From the IMG/VR virus record IMGVR_UViG_3300029923_000328, positions 1 to 48,844 of that record: a stretch of DNA of 48,844 bases, one strand, 5' to 3'. The notes below the pieces were generated by a model. The model was not told where the DNA came from. It did no database searches and worked only from the letters and a program-made list of their open reading frames with translations. This document shows positions 42,346-48,844 of this stretch, piece after piece. The position numbers were made by a program, and so were the translations under genes. The stretch's first letter is position 1. Each line of letters opens with the position of its first letter. This DNA comes from a virus.

Positions 42346-44690
42346 CTACATCTACTCCATCCACATGACTTACATAAATTACATCCACCTTCAAATATTA
42401 ATGGCTCGGCACATTGAGGACAAATACCAGTTTTTATTAGTTGCTCTTTAGGGTCAGCCACAATGCAAGAATCAATTATTTTAGTAGGTTGTTTAATAAC
42501 TTGTGGAATGGTAATCTTTTTTGGTTTAATTTCTTCTTCTGTCTCATCGTCTTCTTCATCATCATCTTCATCATCTAATCCTAATTCGCTTCTGACTTCT
42601 TTATACATATCAATTAATGCATTTCCAATAGCCATTGGACAGCAAGCGCCTTTTGATGTATCATGTTTTAATACCGTTCTATTGGTATATGACGAACAAA
42701 GTCCACTACTATTTAATTGGTCTACGATGGTATAAATATTTCCGCCCAACCTAGCGCACAATGAAATTGTACGAGACAATCCAATCATGAAATTATTACA
42801 ACCGCCACTCGAACCTTTATCAAAGAACGTTTCAAGTAAATCACCAGTCACAGGGTCAAACCATGCTGTACAATGTAAACTACCACAACCAGTAATTAAT
42901 CTACGTTTCTTACCAATCTCATCATTATTTATTAATAAGATATCTCCACGTTTTAATTCTGTCAGTACTTTTTTATCTTTATTGTCATCTATAGAAGTTA
43001 ATATTCCAGTACGTTTGCATCCATCAACATAAATTGTCATTCCTTTAAGCTTTTGTTCCCAACCATATAAATAAACTTTCTCTATATCATCTAATGTTGA
43101 TTCTTTAGGTAAGTTTAAAGTAGAACTAATAGCTGTATCGATATGTTTTTGCATTGTTGATTGCATATCAATTCTATTTTTCCAAGGAATCATATCTGAT
43201 GATACAAAATATTCTGGTAATGTTTTTGTATCATATTTTTTCATATACTCTGTTGCTTCGTCAATAAATACATCATAATAAACATCTTGATTTTTATGCA
43301 GTGTTTCTGTTTTACGTTTATAAGACATTCTAAATATAGGTTCACATCCAGTACTAACATTTAACATTGTACCAATGCTACCAGATGGTGCAATTGATAA
43401 TAAAGAACAATTGCGTAACCCATATAATTTTAATTCTTCAATTTCATCATCCGTAAAATGTTCTTTAATGATTTTTGATTTCCAAACTAATTCTGTATAT
43501 TTTGGAAATGAGCCTTTAGAAACTGCATTATCTGATGAAGAAATAACCGCGCTTCTAAACATTTCGTACAAAATACTATCTATAAGTTTTAATGATTGTT
43601 CATCTCCGTATGTAATACCCATTTTTAAGAACATTGAAGCAACACCCATAACCCCTAATCCAGTATTTCTATAGTTTATAGCCATATCTCTTTGTTCTTG
43701 TAATGCATGATACTTGAATCCATAGTCTAAAACTTCATCTAAAGCTGTAATAGCAATTCCAACATCATTTTTGAAAGAATTTAAATCAAATTCAGCATTT
43801 TCTGTATATGGGTTAATAACATATTCTGATAGATTCATTGACCCTAAATTACAAGCCCCATTTTTTGGAAGTGGCTGTTCCCCACATGGATTACCAGTAA
43901 CTACTTTATAATCATCAACAAATTCCATAATATTATGATTTCTAAATTCATTTGTAAATATGATTCCTGGCTCTGCCCAATCAAAAGCATTTAAACACAT
44001 TGATTTATATACATCTATTGGGCAAACATCATATTTAATTTCCCCACTGTCGTATTTAAAGGTAATATGTTTAATTAATTTTTCACCAGTCAAGTAAAAA
44101 TGTTTTACCATATCCATAAATTCATTATCTATTTCAAGTGATAAATTCGCCTTTTCAATTTCTCCTGTCTTACTTTTAACAGTAATAAAAGTCTCTGCTT
44201 CTTTATGCCATGCATCAAGAGACATCATTAATGCACCTTTACGAGAACCGCCTTGTGAAATACTTTCTGTAACTCTGTCAAAAATTCTCATAAAAGGGAT
44301 TATACCATCTGATTCATAGCCACCACTTGTGGAAGACCCTTTTGGTCTAATTTTTGATAATGATAATCCTTGACCACCTTGCGTTTTATATGTAATAGCA
44401 AGATTCTTTGCTAAATCCATTATTTCAGAAACACTATCTGGCGCATATCCACTAGAATAACAATTTGATGTGCTTGCATTTCTTCCAGTATTATAGTTAG
44501 TCATAGTACGACCACCATAAATAAATTTCTTTTTTAAAATCATATTTTTAATAGATTCATTACCATTAGAAATCCTGTTAATCATTTCATCAAATGTTTC
44601 TTTTTTACCATTTAATGTTTGCATATATTTTCCTGTACAAATATCAATCCCAAGTGTATTATTTTCGCCTAACCATTGTTCAACTGTCAA
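42342..44690 (-). CDS. nrdJ: Class II (adenosylcobalamin-dependent) ribonucleotide reductase
   Basis: 782 residues. N-terminal WLGENNTLGIDI; GGRTMTNYNTGRNASTSNCYSSG near 60-85 (first redox cysteine); KTQGGQGLSLSKIRPKGS; NPCGEQPLPKNGACNLGSMNLS near 267-288 (radical-site cysteine and catalytic residues); and a C-terminal CPQCAEPL...CNLCKSCGW zinc-ribbon/redox tail typical of NrdJ. No class I small-subunit or class III glycyl-radical motif is present. Reduces ribonucleotides to deoxyribonucleotides using vitamin B12. An acidic linker (near 715-735, about 15 D/E) precedes the tail. Start TTG 44690 after AGGGGG; no ATG is near. Confidence 0.93.
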   Translation of the reverse strand: MTVEQWLGENNTLGIDICTGKYMQTLNGKKETFDEMINRISNGNESIKNMILKKKFIYGGRTMTNYNTGRNASTSNCYSSGYAPDSVSEIMDLAKNLAITYKTQGGQGLSLSKIRPKGSSTSGGYESDGIIPFMRIFDRVTESISQGGSRKGALMMSLDAWHKEAETFITVKSKTGEIEKANLSLEIDNEFMDMVKHFYLTGEKLIKHITFKYDSGEIKYDVCPIDVYKSMCLNAFDWAEPGIIFTNEFRNHNIMEFVDDYKVVTGNPCGEQPLPKNGACNLGSMNLSEYVINPYTENAEFDLNSFKNDVGIAITALDEVLDYGFKYHALQEQRDMAINYRNTGLGVMGVASMFLKMGITYGDEQSLKLIDSILYEMFRSAVISSSDNAVSKGSFPKYTELVWKSKIIKEHFTDDEIEELKLYGLRNCSLLSIAPSGSIGTMLNVSTGCEPIFRMSYKRKTETLHKNQDVYYDVFIDEATEYMKKYDTKTLPEYFVSSDMIPWKNRIDMQSTMQKHIDTAISSTLNLPKESTLDDIEKVYLYGWEQKLKGMTIYVDGCKRTGILTSIDDNKDKKVLTELKRGDILLINNDEIGKKRRLITGCGSLHCTAWFDPVTGDLLETFFDKGSSGGCNNFMIGLSRTISLCARLGGNIYTIVDQLNSSGLCSSYTNRTVLKHDTSKGACCPMAIGNALIDMYKEVRSELGLDDEDDDEEDDETEEEIKPKKITIPQVIKQPTKIIDSCIVADPKEQLIKTGICPQCAEPLIFEGGCNLCKSCGWSRCS

Positions 44691-45270
44691 TATTCGTTCC
44701 CCCTATACATGATTTATATTCTTGAATATATTTATAAACATCAGCCCAATCACCTGCAAGGTCAATCTGATATTTATTAACATCAAATCCTTGATTCCAC
44801 GGATATTTTAATAATATCTTTTTGTATTTTCCGTCAACTAAATTATGTACAGCATCATCTACCATGATATCTACATCAACCATTTGCTTATTTCCGCAAA
44901 CAAATAAATGCTTATGAAGATTTATAAATGGATACTCTTTTTTAAATATGTTAATTTTAGTCTCTAGTATTGTTGGGGCTGTATCCGTTATCAAATACAA
45001 ATCTATATCATTATCTTTACTCAATTTTTTCATATATAATTGAGATTCATATAACGGTTGTACACGCTCCCAAAGTTTAGGGTTTACCCACAAATCTTCT
45101 ACAAGTCTTTTATACTCTTTTGGAAATATATTTCTCATATCCCATTCAGTAATATCTTCCATTGTATAGTGTAACCCTGTGTATTCATTAAATAAACTTA
45201 TGAATGCGAATGTCGAATCGAATAAGACACAATCATAATCTACTCCAACTTTTATCTTATTTATTTTCAC
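44680..45270 (-). CDS. HAD-type 5'-nucleotidase (NT5C-like)
   Basis: 196 residues. GTG 45270 is chosen over TTG 45273, which would be too close to the AAGGAGA ribosome binding site. HAD motifs: KVGVDYDCVLFDS with the DxD nucleophile near 8-20, LYLITDTAPT (motif II) near 92-101, and DIMVDDAVHNL with the acidic pair (motif IV) near 135-145. The size matches the cytosolic deoxynucleotidase group (PF06941). It probably dephosphorylates deoxynucleotides, balancing pools with RNR and the dNMP-kinase-like protein. It overlaps RNR by 11 bases. Confidence 0.75.
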   Translation of the reverse strand: MKINKIKVGVDYDCVLFDSTFAFISLFNEYTGLHYTMEDITEWDMRNIFPKEYKRLVEDLWVNPKLWERVQPLYESQLYMKKLSKDNDIDLYLITDTAPTILETKINIFKKEYPFINLHKHLFVCGNKQMVDVDIMVDDAVHNLVDGKYKKILLKYPWNQGFDVNKYQIDLAGDWADVYKYIQEYKSCIGGTNIDS

Positions 45271-45763
45271 CAATCTCCTTTATAAATTTAATTGCTTCTT
45301 GTTCTAAATCTTCAATCGTATCATTATTATTTATAGTATAGTCATATGCAAAATTTAATACATTTGCATCAGCCATATTTGATTCAATCCGCTTTATATT
45401 GTTATTAGTAATTAATAATGTTTTTGCCCCAAAATCATTTACAAATCTTTGGATTTCGTCTGGTTCACGAACGTGTATGAACAGAAATGGACAATTATTC
45501 CCTTTGAATATATCGATTACTTCTACAACATCTTTATAAGGCATATCATTATAATCTGAAAATAATAGTTTTAAATCGCTTAATAATTTTCTATCTTTTT
45601 CTGTTTTACCGCCATCCCATCCACCCATTTTAGCAATCATCTTTACTTTGTTAACAGATGAATAATTCATTACTTGATATTTACAGTTCTTCTTTACTAA
45701 ATGTACGAAAGTATCCTTTCCCCATGAGCCAGAACCGTTGATGATTATAATCGTTTTATTCAA
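45257..45763 (-). CDS. P-loop kinase, deoxynucleoside monophosphate kinase-like
   Basis: 168 residues from TTG 45763, which follows GAGGGGG; the longer in-frame start would lie in the ThyX-like gene. Walker A IINGSGSWGKDTF near 6-18 is the adenylate/dNMP-kinase type with K16. Later VNKVKMIAKMGGWDGGKTEKDRKLLSDLK resembles the DKDR/LID region of phage dNMP kinases, and FLFIHVREPDEI near 95-106 a Walker B-like strand. Likely raises dNMPs to dNDPs. Its start is one base after the ThyX-like stop, so coupled. Confidence 0.75.
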   Translation of the reverse strand: MNKTIIIINGSGSWGKDTFVHLVKKNCKYQVMNYSSVNKVKMIAKMGGWDGGKTEKDRKLLSDLKLLFSDYNDMPYKDVVEVIDIFKGNNCPFLFIHVREPDEIQRFVNDFGAKTLLITNNNIKRIESNMADANVLNFAYDYTINNNDTIEDLEQEAIKFIKEIGENK

Positions 45764-45764
45764 T

Positions 45765-46373
45765 TTATTCCCCCTCTTTTTTAGATAGTCTCTTGTAAAA
45801 ATCATCATTATATGCCGCATATCTTTCTCTGATATCTAACATATTAATATCTTTGTGAGTTTCTGTAAATTTTTCCCAAAAGTTACATGGTTTAAATTCT
45901 GGACACCCACAACGATAAATGCAGTTTGGAACAAGAACATTTGCTATTTCTGGTTCTGGTTTATGTATTGTATACTTCAAATCTTCCGCAAGTTTTCTAG
46001 CTTCATCAGCGGCTTGATAACATAATCTTTTACGTTCTGTGTCAATTAAATTTTGTGGGTTAGCGAACCCATTAAAATCAACTAAACTATCTTGTGGTTT
46101 TTTATCTCTATCTTCGCCAGTTCTATCAGTTCGCTGTGTTCCAATGAATTTTTCCCATTTATGTCGTGACCACTCTGTACTAACCCAATATTTAATATTT
46201 TTCCAAACCCATAAAATATTAATGATTCTAATTGGGCTATGCTCTGAAATTAGAAGGTCTTCTTTAAATTTTTGAGAAGGTTCGTTCTCTGTAAAATCTT
46301 TATTTACAGTTGTTCTACAACAATTCTTAACAGTTTTCCAACTGCCATAAATTTCATTAATTTCAGTTTTCAA
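45765..46373 (-). CDS. Divergent ThyX-like (flavin-dependent thymidylate synthase-like) protein
   Basis: 202 residues from TTG 46373 (GGAG 7-8 bases upstream; the longer frame starts inside the preceding gene). SEHSPIRIINILWVWKNIKYWVSTEWSRHKW near 60-92 has the ThyX layout in which a His-Ser-Pro segment and two strands lead to the RH motif. The canonical RHRxxSxNxxSxR signature is not kept: here it is RHKWEKFIGTQRTDR, losing the serines and the Asn/Glu. EPEIANVLVPNCIYR.GC and LDIRERY follow. In the operon with RNR and dUTPase it may make thymidylate or a modified base. Confidence 0.65.
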   Translation of the reverse strand: MKTEINEIYGSWKTVKNCCRTTVNKDFTENEPSQKFKEDLLISEHSPIRIINILWVWKNIKYWVSTEWSRHKWEKFIGTQRTDRTGEDRDKKPQDSLVDFNGFANPQNLIDTERKRLCYQAADEARKLAEDLKYTIHKPEPEIANVLVPNCIYRCGCPEFKPCNFWEKFTETHKDINMLDIRERYAAYNDDFYKRLSKKEGE

Positions 46374-46395
46374 ATAGTTTCTCCTTATATTACTA

Positions 46396-47037
46396 TCACA
46401 TAGTACTATAATATGTATTACCAATTTGTTTCCATAGTTTACCTAAATGCCTATACTCTGACTGATATACAACATTGGAAGGACAAAGAGTTTCACCTTC
46501 TAAAACTCTTTTAGCAATTGCATAAGCCCTCTTAACAGCTTCTTGTTCACAAGCATTTTTTGCTCTGCTAGGGAATTTTACACCATTTTCAAACCCTGCA
46601 TATTGACCTTCTGATTCTAAAACTCCACGGATGGTGTTAGCAAACTTGCCACTTTTTACTCTATTTATAATAACATTGCCATCGAGTATTCTTTGAATAT
46701 CTGTGGCATTATTTCCACCGTGTTCATTATATATACCTGCCGCCATACAAAACAAATCATCGTCAGTATAGTTATAAACCTTTTTAGAAATTTCTTTAGG
46801 CGGCGGTGTATATATTGATTTAATTTTCATATCACTAACTTTTTCTTTAGTGATTAAACTAATCTCGTTAAAGACTGTTGGTTCGCTAGTGTTCTCTATT
46901 TTACCAATACAATTCTCTATTTTGTATTTATGAATTGGCGTTTCTGTAGCTTTCACTTGAAAGTCTATTCTATCACTCATTAATGATATTGATAACATGA
47001 GTGCTAATGAAAGGCATATCGCGCTAGTCCTTTGCAC
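46396..47037 (-). CDS. Secreted SleB/CwlJ-like cell-wall hydrolase
   Basis: 213 residues from GTG 47037 (GGAG 8 bases upstream). A signal peptide is visible (residues 2-31: a basic start, then SAICLSLALMLSISL). Residues 85-213 match the Hydrolase_2 (SleB/CwlJ) fold: DDLFCMAAGIYNEHGGNNATDIQRILDGNVIINRVKSGKFANTIRGVL, ESEGQYAGFENG, and a C-terminal VVYQSEYRHLGKLW. The conserved glutamate in YNEHGG is the family catalytic Glu. Such enzymes open spore cortex or wall glycan as lytic transglycosylases. It stands with nucleotide genes, far from the lysis cassette. Confidence 0.85.
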   Translation of the reverse strand: MQRTSAICLSLALMLSISLMSDRIDFQVKATETPIHKYKIENCIGKIENTSEPTVFNEISLITKEKVSDMKIKSIYTPPPKEISKKVYNYTDDDLFCMAAGIYNEHGGNNATDIQRILDGNVIINRVKSGKFANTIRGVLESEGQYAGFENGVKFPSRAKNACEQEAVKRAYAIAKRVLEGETLCPSNVVYQSEYRHLGKLWKQIGNTYYSTM

Positions 47038-47054
47038 AAAATCACGCTCCTTAG

Positions 47055-47285
47055 TTATCCTTTGTCAACTAAGTCTAGGTCATCTATCCAAAATAACCAT
47101 TGTGGAGTTGATTCATCTTCTTCTAGTATATACATAAATGTATAAAAATTATCAACGTCCAACTTAGCCGTAAAGGTATTATTTTTGTTTTCTGTAATAA
47201 ACTTTGTAAATTTGTCAGAGTATTTACCTCTTTCGAGGATTTTGTCCGTTTTGATTTTTACTTTTCTACCAGATATATTTTCCAT
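47055..47285 (-). CDS. Small protein, unknown
   Basis: 76 residues from ATG 47285; AGGAG (47297-47301) lies upstream, and the longer frame begins inside the promoter. Basic N-terminus (GRKVKIKTDKILERGKYSDK) and acidic C-terminus (EEDESTPQWLFWIDDLDLVDKG). It is the first gene after the promoter at 47308-47336. No motif recognised. Confidence 0.55.
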   Translation of the reverse strand: MENISGRKVKIKTDKILERGKYSDKFTKFITENKNNTFTAKLDVDNFYTFMYILEEDESTPQWLFWIDDLDLVDKG

Positions 47286-47307
47286 ATTTTTTTTAACTCC
47301 TATATAT

Positions 47308-47336
47308 ATTATAGTATAATTTACAGTGTTTGTCAA
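47308..47336 (-). promoter_or_regulatory. Consensus promoter of the nucleotide-metabolism operon
   Basis: TTGACA (47336-47331), 17-base spacer and TATAAT (47313-47308), both perfect, 22 bases upstream of ATG 47285. The region around it matches the promoter at 40818-40846 well beyond the boxes. Confidence 0.92.
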
Positions 47337-47371
47337 GTAATTAGGATATTTATTTAATTAGAATTTATTTT

Positions 47372-48844
47372 TTATATGTGATGAAAACTGCCTATATTCC
47401 AATATCCTTTATTCTGAAACACATGCTCTGCAAAGATTATATCATATTTTTCAATTGGGCTTTCTTCATATAATTCCGATGCCATATAAAACGCTCCATG
47501 CTTTCCAGAACCAATTGATTGTGTTCTAAGACTATATTTCCATACTTTGTTAGGAACTTTGCTAAACCTATCTATAATAGGTCTAATTTCTAATACAACT
47601 AGTTTTCTACGTTCTTTTTCTTCCTGTGAGTGTGAACATAGATTAATATAGCCTAGAAACTCCAATTGTGTTAAAATTTTGTCTTTGTATGAAAAATCTT
47701 GTATAGTTTGACAGTTTAAAAAGTCGTCGCATTCCTGCAATATATTTCTCACATTCAATTTTGTAAAAGATTTCTCGCTTTCTGTTGAGTTTCGTAGTAC
47801 AATATTATATAGAGTTTGTTTACTTTCGAGTTTAGTCTTGCTAATTGTTTTAGAATTTCCCTGTTTAAAGAAGTCAAACATATCAACAATTCTAAGTAAT
47901 TTCATAGAATTTCCAAACTCTTCAAAGAAATCTAATTTAATTAGAATTTCAAGCTGTCTTGAATTAATTTGGATATCTCTAATATCATACAATAAATCAG
48001 TAAAGGTATTATATGTATTATTTCTTAAACTATACAAATCATCAGCACAATTTTTATTTAAAAACTTAATTGATTGCATACCTTTATAAATTGATTTAGT
48101 GCTTATGTCAAATGAGTATTCAGATTTACCATATCTAAATTTAGGCTCAACAATCTCTATCTTTAATAATTTAGACAATTCTGTCCCATTTGAAATGTCT
48201 TCTTCTGTTTCAGAACAATTTAAAAATGCAGTTAAAAACTCATAAGGGTGATAATAACGTAAGTATGCACATAGATATCCTAACATGCAATATGCGATAC
48301 TATGGTTAAGTCCAAACATATATGAACTTGCATCTTCGATTATCTTTAGGAATATCTTTGCTTCTTCTTCTGATATCTCTCTAGGCTTATCAGAGACCTT
48401 GCAATAACCCTCTAAGATGTTTGGTAGCGCTTTCTGTAATCTATCAGCATCCTTACGACCAATGGCACGACGGGTATTATCAGCTTCACTACCAGATAGT
48501 CCACAAATATCAGTTAAGAATTTAATTACATCTTCTTGATAGACCAGATAACCTAGATTGTCCTCTAACAATTTATCGATAATTGGTGATGGATTATGGT
48601 TAATTATATGTTTACTTAGACTATCTCTGTACGATGCACCAGATGGACGAATCATAGCCGTAACAAGTGACATATCCTCAATAGATTTTGCATCAAATTT
48701 CTTTAATGTATTAAATGCAAAAGCAGATTCAAATTGAAATATTGCAGTATTAGATTTTTTCATATCAGCCCATACGTTTTCATCATTCCAATCAATCTGA
48801 TATGATAACGGATATTTTTCACCAATATATTCATAAGTCTTTTT
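47372..48844 (-). CDS. DNA polymerase III alpha subunit (C-terminal part, truncated by the window edge)
   Basis: 490 residues to the right edge; the frame is open through 48844 and no start lies in the window. ENVWADMKKSNTAIFQFES, AMIRPSGASYRDSL, GYLVYQEDVIKFLTDICGLSGSEADNTRRAIGRK and MFGLNHSIAYCMLGYLCAYLRYYHPYEFLTAFLN are hallmark blocks of bacterial DnaE-type replicative polymerases (end of the palm, fingers and helix-hairpin-helix region). The phage therefore brings its own replicative polymerase of bacterial type. The last 200 residues are less conserved. The gene has no overlap with the downstream promoter region. Confidence 0.9.
   Translation of the reverse strand, partial: KKTYEYIGEKYPLSYQIDWNDENVWADMKKSNTAIFQFESAFAFNTLKKFDAKSIEDMSLVTAMIRPSGASYRDSLSKHIINHNPSPIIDKLLEDNLGYLVYQEDVIKFLTDICGLSGSEADNTRRAIGRKDADRLQKALPNILEGYCKVSDKPREISEEEAKIFLKIIEDASSYMFGLNHSIAYCMLGYLCAYLRYYHPYEFLTAFLNCSETEEDISNGTELSKLLKIEIVEPKFRYGKSEYSFDISTKSIYKGMQSIKFLNKNCADDLYSLRNNTYNTFTDLLYDIRDIQINSRQLEILIKLDFFEEFGNSMKLLRIVDMFDFFKQGNSKTISKTKLESKQTLYNIVLRNSTESEKSFTKLNVRNILQECDDFLNCQTIQDFSYKDKILTQLEFLGYINLCSHSQEEKERRKLVVLEIRPIIDRFSKVPNKVWKYSLRTQSIGSGKHGAFYMASELYEESPIEKYDIIFAEHVFQNKGYWNIGSFHHI

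Noticed and set aside
42463-42735. Serine-rich frame opposite the RNR gene
   Set aside because: It is the antisense of the acidic Asp/Glu linker of RNR; no start signal and no family resemblance.

Overview
The window is a piece of a large, strongly AT-rich (low-GC) tailed-phage genome or prophage with a long non-contractile (siphovirus-type) tail. The likely host is a low-GC Gram-positive, probably a Clostridium-like spore former. Support for this: AT-rich codon use, strong GGAG-type ribosome binding sites, an XkdX-like microprotein, a GH25 endolysin, a SleB-type cell-wall hydrolase, DUF5048 and peptidase-G2 tail proteins, and a class II ribonucleotide reductase. The layout (tyrosine recombinase just before the tape measure, homing endonucleases, large dNTP module) recalls SPbeta-like and large clostridial phages. 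That resemblance is inference; no database was searched.

Left and middle, + strand (1-32605), late structural module: end of an unidentified gene and a terminator; a glycosyltransferase; a zinc-finger protein; a RuvC-like resolvase; a GIY-YIG homing endonuclease overlapping a tyrosine recombinase; two pre-tape-measure proteins; and a 2475-residue tape measure protein interrupted by a group I intron (7921-9077) carrying an EDxHD-type endonuclease. Then come baseplate and tip proteins (one with an OB-like N-terminus and a beta-propeller), XkdX, two paralogous beta-helix receptor-binding proteins, a DUF4376 protein, a PF06541-like membrane protein, Dit-like and DUF5048 hub proteins, the lysis genes (GH25 endolysin and two small membrane proteins), and two copies of a 'small protein + giant fibre' cassette (a collagen-like/seven-bladed propeller fibre, and a YadA-head-like fibre with a self-cleaving G2 peptidase domain).

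Junction (32608-34113): terminators, divergent promoters, a stand-alone LigA domain-Ia-like protein, a small coiled-coil protein and an orphan MazF-like protein with its own consensus promoter.

Right side, - strand (34071-48844), early/middle module. The promoter at 40818-40846 reads through a DUF3307 membrane protein, a TARG1-type macro-domain hydrolase, a DHH phosphoesterase, a NadR-like P-loop kinase, a SLOG protein, a possible structured RNA (36446-36636), a papain-like protease and small proteins. A near-identical promoter at 47308-47336 reads through a secreted SleB-like hydrolase, a divergent ThyX-like protein, a dNMP-kinase-like protein, a 5'-nucleotidase, class II RNR, an HNH endonuclease and dUTPase. 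Six genes in a row there use non-ATG starts. The window ends inside a phage DNA polymerase III alpha gene.

Most interesting: the TARG1-type macro protein and its neighbours, which suggest reversal of ADP-ribosylation or interference with NAD-linked host defence; the intron in the tape measure gene; and the GC-richer structured intergenic region.
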